Shown here: positions 8,634 through 16,545 of the stretch, in pieces
How positions within the stretch are numbered: the first letter of the stretch is position 1
Layout: each line of letters opens with the position of its first letter
Assembly: GCA_009380005.1 (NCBI GenBank)
Contig: WHSQ01000026.1
Coordinates: 1 to 40,700, forward strand
Length of the DNA stretch: 40,700 nt
Direction of reading: 5' to 3'
Source: Actinomycetota bacterium
Lineage (GTDB): Bacteria; Actinomycetota; CADDZG01; WHSQ01
The notes under the pieces: model-generated
What the model was told of the DNA's origin: nothing
What the model saw: only the letters and a program-made list of their open reading frames with translations
The model's database searches: none
Made by a program: the position numbers and the translations under genes

Positions 8634-9341
8634 TCAGATCCCGAGGTAGGCCGAGCGAATGGTCTCGTCCTGGAGCAGTTCCTTGCTCGGGCCCTCGGTC
8701 TTGATCCGCCCGGTCTCGATCACGTAACCGCGATCTGCGCTCTCCAGCGCCTTCCTGAGGTTCTGCTCGACCAAGAGGATGGTGAGACCCTCGTCCGCGT
8801 GAAGGTGGCGTACGGTTTCGAACACCTGCCGCACGAGGATCGGAGCAAGCCCCAGGCTCGGCTCGTCGAACATGAGGAGCCTCGGCTTCGACATCAGCGC
8901 CCGGCCGATCGCGCACATCTGCTGCTCTCCGCCGGACAGGCTCCCGGCGAGCTGATCGGCGCGCTCCTCGAGCCTCGGGAACAGCGACATCACCTGTCCG
9001 AGCGACTCCTCAACCCGGCCCCGCGCTCGCTTGCCGAACGCCCCCAGCTCGAGGTTCTCCCTCACGCTCATCTGCGGCCATAGCTCGCGCCCTTCGGGCA
9101 CAAGGGCGATGCCTCGCTCGGCTCGCTCATGGGGCGGGATCTTCAGAAGCGACTCGCCCTCGAAACGGATGTCGCCGCTGCGCGGAGCCCTGATCCCCGC
9201 GACGGCTCTCAACGTCGTCGTCTTGCCGGCCCCGTTCGAGCCGACCAGGGTCACGACCTCTCCCTCGCCCACCTCGAGGCTCAACCCGAAGATCGCCTGG
9301 GCATCGCCGTAATAGACCTCGATGTCGTCGATCTCAAGCAC
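8634..9341 (-). CDS. livF: Branched-chain amino acid-type ABC transporter ATPase LivF
   Basis: Second ATPase of a LivKHMGF-type importer (235 residues). It has Walker A GSNGAGKTT, signature LSGGEQQM, Walker B RLLMFDEPSLGLAP and the H-loop LLVEQNL, ending in the family tail with YVIETGRIKTEG and AYLGI. The GTG at 9341 matches the family start ([12 protein letters not shown]) and overlaps livG by 8 bases; the longer upstream frame is only the livG region read in another phase. In clusters without amino acid genes such systems often carry aromatic, dicarboxylic or other organic acids. A decayed second copy of its last 34 codons lies at about 16.33-16.43 kb. Confidence 0.93.
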   Translation of the reverse strand: MLEIDDIEVYYGDAQAIFGLSLEVGEGEVVTLVGSNGAGKTTTLRAVAGIRAPRSGDIRFEGESLLKIPPHERAERGIALVPEGRELWPQMSVRENLELGAFGKRARGRVEESLGQVMSLFPRLEERADQLAGSLSGGEQQMCAIGRALMSKPRLLMFDEPSLGLAPILVRQVFETVRHLHADEGLTILLVEQNLRKALESADRGYVIETGRIKTEGPSKELLQDETIRSAYLGI

Positions 9342-10116
9342 CTTGGGACTCCGTCCCGTCGTCCGGGTTCTCGGTCTCCTCCGGTTCCTCGCCGAGATAG
9401 GCCTCGATGACCCTTGGATCGCGAGAGATCTGCCCCGGAGGGCCCTCGGCGATCTTCTTTCCGTAGTCGAGGACCATGACGCGGTCGGAAACACCCATGA
9501 CCGCCTGCATGACGTGCTCGATCATGATGATCGACATGTCGCGCTGCCTGACGCTGCGGATGAGCTCCACCAACGTCTGGGTCTCGACGGGATTGAGTCC
9601 TGAGACGACCTCGTCCAAGAGCAGCACTCTGGGCCGCGCGCCGAGTGCCCTTGCCACCTCCAGCTTCTTGCGCCCCGCGAGCGTCAGCTCCGCGGGGAAG
9701 CTCGCCGCACGATCACCCAGTCCCACGAAGTCGAGGAGATCCCGGGCCTCCGAGCGTGCCCCTCCCATCGTCTTCGGCCGGTGGCCCGCCGTGCGTCCGT
9801 AGAGGATCCCCACGACGACGTTCTCGAGGATCGTCAGCCGTGCGAACGGTCGCACGATCTGGTGGGTGCGGCAGGCGCCGGAGTGCACCACGCGATGCGC
9901 GGGCCGGCCGGCGATGTCCTTTCCCTCGAGAACGACGCGACCGCTCGTCGGAGGGATAGAGCCGGTTATGACGCTGAACAGCGTCGTCTTGCCGGCGCCG
10001 TTGGGCCCGATGAGCCCCAGGATCTCGCCCTCGTCGAGGTGGAAGTCAACCTCGTCGACGGCCTTGAGGCCTCCGAAGTGCTTGCTCACGCTGTGGCCTT
10101 CGAGCAGAGCGGTCAC
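9334..10116 (-). CDS. livG: Branched-chain amino acid-type ABC transporter ATPase LivG
   Basis: First ATPase of the importer, 260 residues. Walker A is [11 protein letters not shown], the LivG-specific insert [18 protein letters not shown] follows, the signature is the variant [15 protein letters not shown] seen in LivG proteins, Walker B is [13 protein letters not shown], and the H-loop is IMIEHVM. The C-terminus has an acidic tail ([14 protein letters not shown]). GTG 10116 overlaps the livM stop as GTGA. All five liv genes overlap or are a few bases apart, so one transcript is expected. Confidence 0.93.
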   Translation of the reverse strand: MTALLEGHSVSKHFGGLKAVDEVDFHLDEGEILGLIGPNGAGKTTLFSVITGSIPPTSGRVVLEGKDIAGRPAHRVVHSGACRTHQIVRPFARLTILENVVVGILYGRTAGHRPKTMGGARSEARDLLDFVGLGDRAASFPAELTLAGRKKLEVARALGARPRVLLLDEVVSGLNPVETQTLVELIRSVRQRDMSIIMIEHVMQAVMGVSDRVMVLDYGKKIAEGPPGQISRDPRVIEAYLGEEPEETENPDDGTESQGA

Positions 10117-11180
10117 GGTCTTGCCTCCTCAAGGGTGGGCTCCTCCTCCGGCGCGCCCCCCGTCGCCTCCGTGGCCGCGGCCCCGCCGATCCCGCCCGCG
10201 GCCACTCCGGCCCCCGGCCGGTAGCCCACCAGGCGCGCCCCCCGCATCAGTAGACCTGACAATCCCAGTGGCTCGAACAGGATGACCGCCACCAGCAGCA
10301 GCCCGTAGAGGCCAAGATAGAGATCCGGGTAGGAGGCGATGAGGTTCTCCTGCAAGATGACGTAGACGACCGCGCCCAGCGCCGCTCCCAGGATCGTGCC
10401 GATGCCCCCGATCACCCCCATCAGAACAAGCGAGATCGAACGCTCGAAGCCGAACATGTCGCTCGGCTCGATGAACGAGAAGAACGAAGCGTAGAAGCCT
10501 CCCGAGATGCCGACCACGATTCCACTCAGGACCAGCACGACGTCCTGATAGAAGGTCGCACTGACACCCACGTCGCCGGCCGCGTCGACATCCCCCTTGA
10601 TCGCGAGCAACCCGAGCCCTATGCGCGACTTGCGCAGGTAATAGGAGAGGAGGACGACGGCGGCCATGAAATAGAGCGCGTACCAGTACAGCGCCTGCTT
10701 GAAGTCTCCGCTGGGGATCGGCAGCGATATCCCGGAAGACCCCCCGGTGAAGCTGCTCCAAAAGGTCGCGACCAGCCGGGTCGCCTCGCCCACCCCGATC
10801 GTTGCGATGGCGAAGTAAGGCCCTCTGAGCCGGAGCGTGGGGTGCCCCCACAGGAGCCCATAGACCCCGGCCACGAGACCGCCGACAACCCAGGCCGCGA
10901 AGAAGGGAAGGTCGGTGGAGAGCAGCAGACGGGCCGTGACGAACCCCCCGACGCCGAACATGGCGGCATGCCCGAAGCTGATCTGGCCGACGTAGCCGCC
11001 GAGCCAGTTCCATGCAAGCGCCGCGGCCACGAACATGAACGTCTGGGTAAGGATGCCGTGCGTATAGGGATCCAGCACCACGACCAAGGGCAACGCGTAA
11101 AGGGCGACGAGCACCACTACGAAGCCTGCGGCCGCCCACGGAGACGCCCATTCGGGCAGCCATGAGGCAAGCCGTCTCAT
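10113..11180 (-). CDS. livM: Branched-chain amino acid-type ABC transporter permease LivM
   Basis: Inner-membrane permease of 355 residues with about eight to ten hydrophobic segments. Family motifs include [53 protein letters not shown] and the cytoplasmic coupling region [16 protein letters not shown], which is AIREDExAA in classical members. The C-terminus is extended by about 35 Gly, Ala and Glu-rich residues. ATG 11180 overlaps the livH stop (ATGA). A decayed copy of the segment around residues 29-55 occurs at about 16.43-16.51 kb. Confidence 0.92.
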   Translation of the reverse strand: MRRLASWLPEWASPWAAAGFVVVLVALYALPLVVVLDPYTHGILTQTFMFVAAALAWNWLGGYVGQISFGHAAMFGVGGFVTARLLLSTDLPFFAAWVVGGLVAGVYGLLWGHPTLRLRGPYFAIATIGVGEATRLVATFWSSFTGGSSGISLPIPSGDFKQALYWYALYFMAAVVLLSYYLRKSRIGLGLLAIKGDVDAAGDVGVSATFYQDVVLVLSGIVVGISGGFYASFFSFIEPSDMFGFERSISLVLMGVIGGIGTILGAALGAVVYVILQENLIASYPDLYLGLYGLLLVAVILFEPLGLSGLLMRGARLVGYRPGAGVAAGGIGGAAATEATGGAPEEEPTLEEARP

Positions 11181-12052
11181 CCGAGGACCCTCTGACCGAA
11201 CAGCCCACCCGGGCGCAACACGAGCACGATGACGAGCAGCACGAAGCCCACGGCCGCGGTGAGGAACGACGGCAGCACGAGGATGGAGAAGCTCTCGGCG
11301 AACGCAAGCACGAGCGCCCCCAAGGCGATGCCCACGACGCTCCCGAGACCGCCAAGGACCACGACGACGAAGCTCTTCAAGAGCTCCACCGCTCCCGATG
11401 ACGGATTGAAGGCGAAGATGGTCGACAGCAGCAGACCGGCGAGGCCACCCAGGGCCGAGCCGATCCCGAAGGTCAGGGCATAGACGCGCTCGACGTCGAT
11501 ACCCACGAGGAGGCAGCTGTCTGGGTTCTGAGCCACCGCGCGGATCGCCTTCCCCAGGTAGGTGCGCGTGAGGAAGAAGTGGAGCGCGCCGAGAGCGATC
11601 AGGGCGATCACGAACACGGCGACTCGGTTGACGCTCACCGACACGCCTAAGAGGCGCAGGCCCTGGGTGGAGTAACCGGTTCGCACCGCCTGGTCGTTCC
11701 CGCTAAAGAGGAGGTAGGCGGCGTTCCTCATGAGCAACCACACGCCGAACAGAAGCAGAAGCGACTGACCGCCGCCGGCCGCACCTCGGGGCAGGAAACG
11801 CACGAGCCCCTTGTAAAGGACCACCCCGAAGACGAAGAACGCGCCCATGACCACCGGTATCGACAGGTACGGGTCGATGCCCAGGCGCCCGTGCAGCACC
11901 CAGGTTAGATACGCCCCGCCCATGATCATCCCGGCGTGAGCGAGGTTCACGACCCGGAGCACACCGTAGATGAGCCCGAGGCCGTAGGCCATCACCGCGT
12001 ACAGCCCCGCGAGTAGAAGCGAGGAGACGGTGAGCCTTGTTACCTCCTCCAA
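11177..12052 (-). CDS. livH: Branched-chain amino acid-type ABC transporter permease LivH
   Basis: Inner-membrane permease of 291 residues. It has the family start LLLAGLYAVMAYGLGLIYGV, then RVVNLAHAGMIMGGAYL, the coupling region KAIRAVAQNPDSCLLVGID, and SFVVVVLGGLGSVVGIALGA, with a C-terminal LRPGGLFGQ as in most LivH. The only start that keeps the first membrane segment is TTG 12052, preceded at close range by AGGGGAG. It follows livK by 9 bases and overlaps livM by 4. It pairs with LivM as the membrane channel of the importer. Confidence 0.92.
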   Translation of the reverse strand: MEEVTRLTVSSLLLAGLYAVMAYGLGLIYGVLRVVNLAHAGMIMGGAYLTWVLHGRLGIDPYLSIPVVMGAFFVFGVVLYKGLVRFLPRGAAGGGQSLLLLFGVWLLMRNAAYLLFSGNDQAVRTGYSTQGLRLLGVSVSVNRVAVFVIALIALGALHFFLTRTYLGKAIRAVAQNPDSCLLVGIDVERVYALTFGIGSALGGLAGLLLSTIFAFNPSSGAVELLKSFVVVVLGGLGSVVGIALGALVLAFAESFSILVLPSFLTAAVGFVLLVIVLVLRPGGLFGQRVLG

Positions 12053-12061
12053 GTCTCCCCT

Positions 12062-13339
12062 CTAGCTCTTGCAGTTGGGGTTTGGTGCCAGCCCCTCTGC
12101 CGTCGCGAGCTCCTCCGGAAAGATGATCGGCGAGCTGCCGTCGGGCAGATTCTGCTGGACCACGAAGGGGTACTGGGCCTGGTACCCGGTCTCCTCGGGG
12201 AACGTGAGCTCCCCTTCGGGGACGATCGACTCCATCTGCAGGTCCACCAGCGCCTGCCGCACCTCCTCCCGGTCGACGCTGCCCGCGCTCTCGATCGCGT
12301 GGAACAGGGCCCTGGCCGCCTCGTAGCCCATCGCCTGGTACCACTCAGGATCGCTCCCGTACTTCTCCTTGAAGGCGTTGATGAACTCCTCGTTGGGCCC
12401 GCCCTGCTCGCCGAGCTGTCCGTTCCACCACACCGCAGATGCGATGGCGTTGACGTTCTCCTGACCGAGCGCCTTGGCCGCGTCCTTCTCCACTCCCCGG
12501 GCGCCGTACGTGATCACGTCGTGACAAAGCCCTGCCGTCACGTACTGCCTGTGCATGGTGATGAAGTCGGGCAGGTGGGCGTCGGCGAGGAAGAGATCCG
12601 CGTCGGCGGACCTGACCTTACTCAGCAGAGCCGAATAGTCCTTGCCCGCGAGCTCGAAGGACTCGTCGAGGACGACCTCGAACGAGCCGCCGCTCTCGTC
12701 GGCGAAGTCCTGCACCCCTTTCCTGTAGTCCTCTCCGTGGGAAGTGTTCTCCCACAGCAGTGCGATCGTGACGGGATCCTGGATCTTGCCCGCCTCCTGC
12801 TGGTCGCTGATCCACTCCATCTGGGTCCGGGCGAGGAGCTCGATCGGTGCGAGCGAGCCGAAGATCCACTTGTAGCCGCGCTGGTAGATGGCGGTGGCTG
12901 CGCCCCCGCCGTTGACGTACGGGATCTGGTTCTGCTCGCCGACCGTGCTTTGGGCCTCGACGAGCGTCGTCGAGTAGGTGCCGAGCAAGAAGTCGACCTG
13001 GTCCCTGTTGACGAGCCGCTCGGCGAGGTTCACTGCGGTTGCCTGGTCGCTCGTGTCGTCGAGCAGCTTCAGCTCGACTGGGACGGTCTCGCCGCCGATC
13101 TCGAGCCCGCCGTCTTCGTTCTCGAGCTCGAAGGCAAGCTCGTATCCCTCCTTGTAGAAGTTGCCCGGATCGGCCTCCTCACCCGTGAGCGGCAGGGTGG
13201 CGCCGATGAGGACCTCGTCGGGGACCTCGCCCCCTCCTCCCTCCGCGTCCCCCTCTTCCTGCGTCGGAGCACACGCCGCGAGCGCCAACGCGACGGCGAA
13301 CACCCACAGCGACAGCGACCTCAAGAACGACTTGACCAT
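12062..13339 (-). CDS. livK: ABC transporter substrate-binding lipoprotein (LivK-like)
   Basis: The extracellular ligand-binding subunit, 425 residues, of the Peripla_BP_6 family. The N-terminus is a lipoprotein signal: basic MVKSFLR, a hydrophobic core and the lipobox LAAC with Cys23 as the lipidated residue, followed by a Gly/Glu-rich linker. The mature domain starts VLIGATLPLTGEEADPG and contains DDTSDQATAVNLAERLV and YGARGVEKDAAK. ATG 13339 has a purine-rich leader (AAGGGGGG) about 12 bases upstream. The same leader of roughly 18 bases is found ahead of the decayed liv copy at 16.52 kb. It is the first gene of the liv operon. Ligand unknown; family members bind amino acids, amides, aromatic acids and other organic acids. 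Confidence 0.92.
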   Translation of the reverse strand: MVKSFLRSLSLWVFAVALALAACAPTQEEGDAEGGGGEVPDEVLIGATLPLTGEEADPGNFYKEGYELAFELENEDGGLEIGGETVPVELKLLDDTSDQATAVNLAERLVNRDQVDFLLGTYSTTLVEAQSTVGEQNQIPYVNGGGAATAIYQRGYKWIFGSLAPIELLARTQMEWISDQQEAGKIQDPVTIALLWENTSHGEDYRKGVQDFADESGGSFEVVLDESFELAGKDYSALLSKVRSADADLFLADAHLPDFITMHRQYVTAGLCHDVITYGARGVEKDAAKALGQENVNAIASAVWWNGQLGEQGGPNEEFINAFKEKYGSDPEWYQAMGYEAARALFHAIESAGSVDREEVRQALVDLQMESIVPEGELTFPEETGYQAQYPFVVQQNLPDGSSPIIFPEELATAEGLAPNPNCKS

Positions 13340-13424
13340 GCCTCTGCGCCCCCCTTCTCGGCTATTGCCGAAGGACTGCCATCCTACGTCTCTATCCCCA
13401 ACCGAATCTCGCTAGGCTGAACAT

Positions 13425-13770
13425 CCCCGGTCGTCGCGAGTGTTGTCGGAATATCCGCGAGCTCGATGAGGACTTCACGGGTGTGCTGACCGAACCCACT
13501 GATCGAGCAGTAGACGAACTCCGGAGAGGGAGGCTAGGTCCAGCGCTGCCTTGAGCCCATCTTCGAAATTGAGATCAAAGCGGCACGCATCTCTTGTTGC
13601 GATTGACGGACATGAAGTAGCCGATTCGTCCTCGATATAGGCTGCGCCCTTCGGCCCCAACCGGGTCCGCCCCCTCGCCCTCCAAGCCGACGGTAGCTTG
13701 GAGGCCGTCGACAGGTTCAGTGGTCTACTCACCTACCGTACTGTCCAAAGGGACCCCGAGTCAATGGCCC
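13425..13770 (-). pseudogene. Decayed CaiB/BaiF CoA-transferase (ghost copy)
   Basis: Remains of a type III CoA-transferase close to copy B (16546-17781). On the minus strand, in shifting frames, I read GPFGQY (N-terminal), GPKGAAYIEDESA, YFMSVNRNKR, FDLNFEDGLKAALDLA and FVYCSISGFGQ, and then directly HTREVLIELADI, which is the C-terminal GQHTxEVL motif. At least two single-base frameshifts and an internal loss of some 700 bases, joined at a shared Gly-Gln, are implied. It lies just upstream of livK, in the position that copy B has relative to the livM-livF remnant. The N-terminal limit is approximate; 13771-13893 shows nothing recognisable. Confidence 0.75.
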
Positions 13771-13893
13771 GAGGAAGGGGTAAGCAAAGCCAAAACTTGT
13801 CGATGGTCGAGTCATGCCCGGGATCCCGCCCTGAGATACGAGAGCGTTCTGCATCTCATCTTCGAGCTTCTTCTGCACCGAACGTGCAAGATG

Positions 13894-15417
13894 TTAGGAG
13901 CCAACCGTTCGGTACCTGCGCGACCGCGCCGACAGCCTCTCTTCGGGCGGCTGGTCGAGTAGCGCATTGAGCTCACGTCTGACCGACGCGCCGACGCGAT
14001 CAAGGAACTCCGCGCGGCCCTCGGTCGGCTCCGGTGGTTCTTGAATGACGGCGTCGACGATGCCGAAACGTTCGAGGTCCCAGGAGCCGATGCGCTGCGC
14101 GGCCGCCAGATCTGGCGCCCTATCGATCGATCTGTGGACTATTGCGGAGGCGGCTTCCGGAGCGATCGATGAAAGCCACGCATTCTTGGCGCTCAGTACT
14201 CTGTCGGCGGGCAACAGTGCGAGCGCACCGCCACCCGCCCCCTCGCCGAGCAGAAGCGAAACCGTCGGGATGGCGAGCCCGGTCATGTCGAGCAGGCATC
14301 GAGCGATCTCGGCTGACAGCCCTCCGGTCTCCGCCTCGACGCTCATTTCGGCTCCGGGGCTATCGATAATCGTGACGAGCGGGAGGCGGAGCTCCGTCGC
14401 GATTCCCATCGCCCGGCGCGCTTTTCGATAGCCCGCAGGACCCATATGGGCACCAGTAGGAGACGCGCTCCGGTCTTGGGCAACTATCACCGAGGGGACG
14501 CCGACGAAGCGTGCCACCGCGGCTATGCAGCAAGGATCGTCGCCTCCGCCTGTCCCGTCCCCGCGGAGGTAGGTCACATGCGTCGCGCACCTTTCCAGCA
14601 GGTCGCGAGCTCCGGGCCGAGTTGCATCACGCGAGCGCTGCACGGAGTTCCAGGCGTCGCCATTCCGGTCCCCATCGATCTCCGGGCCCGCAAACCTCCG
14701 GTACGACCCGGATTCCAGGCTCGAGAGCAGCAGGCTCATCCGGGAACGAAGCTCCTGTAGCGGGAATGTATCGTCGATCAGGCCGTGTTGCTTGAGGGTT
14801 TCCGGTCTTTGGACCCCCATTGGAAATGCCGCACCGGTGGTTAGCTGTACGACGCGCGGTCCCGAAAAACCCACGACTGCCCTGGGCATGCCAAAAGTGA
14901 GATGACCGAGCGAGCCCCACGATGCGAGCACCGCGCCGATCGTGGGATCGGTGAGATACACGACGTAAGGCAGGCCGGCGGACCGGAACTCGCGGACCGA
15001 CTGCGCAAGTTTGATCATCTGGACCAGCGCTAGGACACCCTCCTGCATGCGAGCCCCTCCGGAGGCAGGCAGAGCAAGGACCGGCCAACCGCCGGCGAGG
15101 GCTCGTTCGAAGGCCCGAGCGATTCGTTCGCCCGCGGCGACCCCGATGCTCCCGCCGAGAAAGGGGAAATGGCCGGCAATCAGCCCCAGGGGACGCTCCT
15201 CGAGAAGCGCACTGCCGGTTACCACGGACTCGTTGCTCACCGATCCCCGGGCGGCCTCGGTGAGGCGCTCAGCGTATGGCTTGGAATCGACGAAGGACAG
15301 CGGGTCGGCGGAGACGATGTCATCGTCCCAGATCTCAAAACTTCCGGGATCCGCGACCGCTGCAATCAACCCCCATGCACCTGCCAGCGGAGCCTTGGTC
15401 AGTCGTGCGCGCGCCAT
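13894..15417 (-). CDS. accDA: Acetyl/acyl-CoA carboxylase carboxyltransferase, fused beta and alpha subunits
   Basis: Transfers carboxyl from carboxybiotin to an acyl-CoA. The N-terminal half (about 1-240) is AccD-like with LGGSIGVAAGERIARA, LALPASGGARMQEGVLAL and YVVYLTDPTIGAVLASW. The C-terminal half (about 255-490) is AccA-like with PSVIVAQDRS, GPAGYRKARRAMGIA, LPLVTIIDSPGAEMSVEAE and LLGEGAGGGALALL. At 507 residues it has the compact fused form known from Actinomycetota and lacks the four-Cys zinc finger of E. coli AccD. No biotin carboxylase or biotin carrier gene is in the window, so partners must be encoded elsewhere. ATG 15417 follows an inverted repeat that probably binds the adjacent GntR regulator. 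Acetyl-CoA is the default substrate, but the context leaves another acyl-CoA possible. Confidence 0.88.
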   Translation of the reverse strand: MARARLTKAPLAGAWGLIAAVADPGSFEIWDDDIVSADPLSFVDSKPYAERLTEAARGSVSNESVVTGSALLEERPLGLIAGHFPFLGGSIGVAAGERIARAFERALAGGWPVLALPASGGARMQEGVLALVQMIKLAQSVREFRSAGLPYVVYLTDPTIGAVLASWGSLGHLTFGMPRAVVGFSGPRVVQLTTGAAFPMGVQRPETLKQHGLIDDTFPLQELRSRMSLLLSSLESGSYRRFAGPEIDGDRNGDAWNSVQRSRDATRPGARDLLERCATHVTYLRGDGTGGGDDPCCIAAVARFVGVPSVIVAQDRSASPTGAHMGPAGYRKARRAMGIATELRLPLVTIIDSPGAEMSVEAETGGLSAEIARCLLDMTGLAIPTVSLLLGEGAGGGALALLPADRVLSAKNAWLSSIAPEAASAIVHRSIDRAPDLAAAQRIGSWDLERFGIVDAVIQEPPEPTEGRAEFLDRVGASVRRELNALLDQPPEERLSARSRRYRTVGS

Positions 15418-15435
15418 GCAATGTAGTCTAGTGCC

Positions 15436-15462
15436 CTGGTGGTAAATTGGCTAATCCACCAG
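15436..15462 (-). promoter_or_regulatory. Inverted repeat CTGGTGG-N13-CCACCAG before accDA, probable GntR operator
   Basis: Perfect 7-base arms with a 13-base AT-richer centre, 18 bases upstream of the accDA start and just beyond the gntR stop. The TGGT...ACCA symmetry is the type recognised by FadR-subfamily GntR proteins. Related half-sites (TTTGGTGG and TTGCCAATT) occur upstream of the regulator itself at about 16285-16305, which would fit autoregulation. The binding is inferred. Confidence 0.5.
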
Positions 15463-15494
15463 TCCAAACATCGTTTCCTCGACTACCGCATCAA

Positions 15495-16193
15495 TCACGC
15501 GTTCCAGTTCTCGGGCTTCCAGTGCAGTAGCCGGACGTCGGCGACGACCTTGAGATGCTCTCGCATCGCTCGTGCCGCAGCCTTGCCATCTCCTCGCCGG
15601 ATGGCGACGGCAATGCGACGGTGGGCAGTCAGCGACTTGGAAGGTCGACCCGGTTCCGACAGAGATTCCATGCGTGTCTCGTGGATGGAATGAGATAGGT
15701 AGTTCATGAGCTGGGCGAGAACCGCGCTCTTGGCCACAGCGGTGATTGCGGCATGGAATTCGGCGTCGCCGTCGGCCCCGATCCCTCCTCCCGCGATATC
15801 GGCCTCCATGCGTTCGAGCGCGCCGTCCATAGCCACAAGGTCCTGTTCGGTTCTCCTCAAGGCGGCGAGCTCAGCCAACTTGACCTCCAGGGCCTCGCGT
15901 GCTTCCAGGATCTCGGGCAGACGCCGACGCCGGTCCAGAAGCTTGTTGAGAGATTCCCCAGCGACCCCATGGCGGAGAAGGTAGATGCCGTCGCCGTGCC
16001 GCGAGTCGACAATCCCCTGCACCTCCAGGGCGACGATCGCCTGCCGAACGGAGGCGCGGCTCACCCCAAGGCGGTCGGAAAGCTCTCGTTCGGGCGGAAG
16101 CCGGTCACCGGGCTTGAGGGTCGCCTCAACCATGTATTTGAGGAGCCGGTCGACTAAATCCTCGTAAAGGCGCGTGCGCACCGGGGGCCTCAA
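15495..16193 (-). CDS. GntR-family regulator, FadR/FCD subfamily
   Basis: DNA-binding repressor or activator that senses a small carboxylic acid or acyl-CoA. The N-terminal winged helix (about 8-75) has LKPGDRLPPERELSDRLGVS, RASVRQAIVALEVQGIV and the wing SRHGDGIYLL. The C-terminal all-helical FCD domain (about 88-215) includes EILEAREALEVKLAELAA, DAEFHAAITA and TAHRRIAVAIRRGDG, with the Asp and His residues that bind a metal in FCD proteins. Length is 232 residues from TTG 16193; GTG 16181 is an equally good start, as neither has a clear ribosome-binding site. It is 77 bases from accDA in the same direction and likely controls accDA and perhaps the surrounding CoA-ester genes. Confidence 0.88.
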   Translation of the reverse strand: MRPPVRTRLYEDLVDRLLKYMVEATLKPGDRLPPERELSDRLGVSRASVRQAIVALEVQGIVDSRHGDGIYLLRHGVAGESLNKLLDRRRRLPEILEAREALEVKLAELAALRRTEQDLVAMDGALERMEADIAGGGIGADGDAEFHAAITAVAKSAVLAQLMNYLSHSIHETRMESLSEPGRPSKSLTAHRRIAVAIRRGDGKAAARAMREHLKVVADVRLLHWKPENWNA

Positions 16194-16328
16194 GGCCGAC
16201 TCGGTCGTCTTGGATTCTTCGGGATTGCGGGTCAGATGCGTCTCCAGGCGAAATTGACTGTTCTTGCAACAACCCAGCCTAAATGGTTTGGTGGCCTTGC
16301 CAATTCAATGGCCCAGTCCATTCAATTC

Positions 16329-16522
16329 CGAGGTTCGCGGCTCGGTTCCCCTTGTCGTCGAGCAGCTCCTTGCTGGTGCCTTCGGTCTTGACGCGGCCGG
16401 TCTCGATCACACAGCGCCGGTCCGCGACGGCCACGAAAATGAACGCTTGGCTGAGAATGCCAGCGTATAGGGATGGGGCGCCACGACCAAGGTCAGTGCG
16501 TTGACCTCGCCTCTGCGCCCCC
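16329..16522 (-). pseudogene. Fused ghost of livM and livF from a lost second liv operon
   Basis: Read on the minus strand, a purine-rich leader nearly identical to that of livK (AAGGGGGG then CGCAGAGGC) is followed by ALTLVVAPHPY and, after a frameshift, AGILSQAFIFVAVA, matching LivM residues 29-55. The frame then jumps without a break into DRRCVIETGRVKTEG, SKELLDD and AANLGI, matching the last 34 residues of LivF. Everything between livM residue 55 and the end of livF, including livG, has been deleted, and livK and livH are gone from the front. It lies directly downstream of CoA-transferase B. The flanking bases 16194-16328 hold no gene. Confidence 0.75.
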
Positions 16523-16545
16523 CCTTCTGCAGATCTACGCACCGA

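Noticed and set aside
12299-13420. Long plus-strand open frame of 373 codons
   Set aside because: It is the antisense shadow of livK in GC-rich sequence; the Val/Leu/Asp/Arg composition is typical of such shadows and no domain is recognisable.
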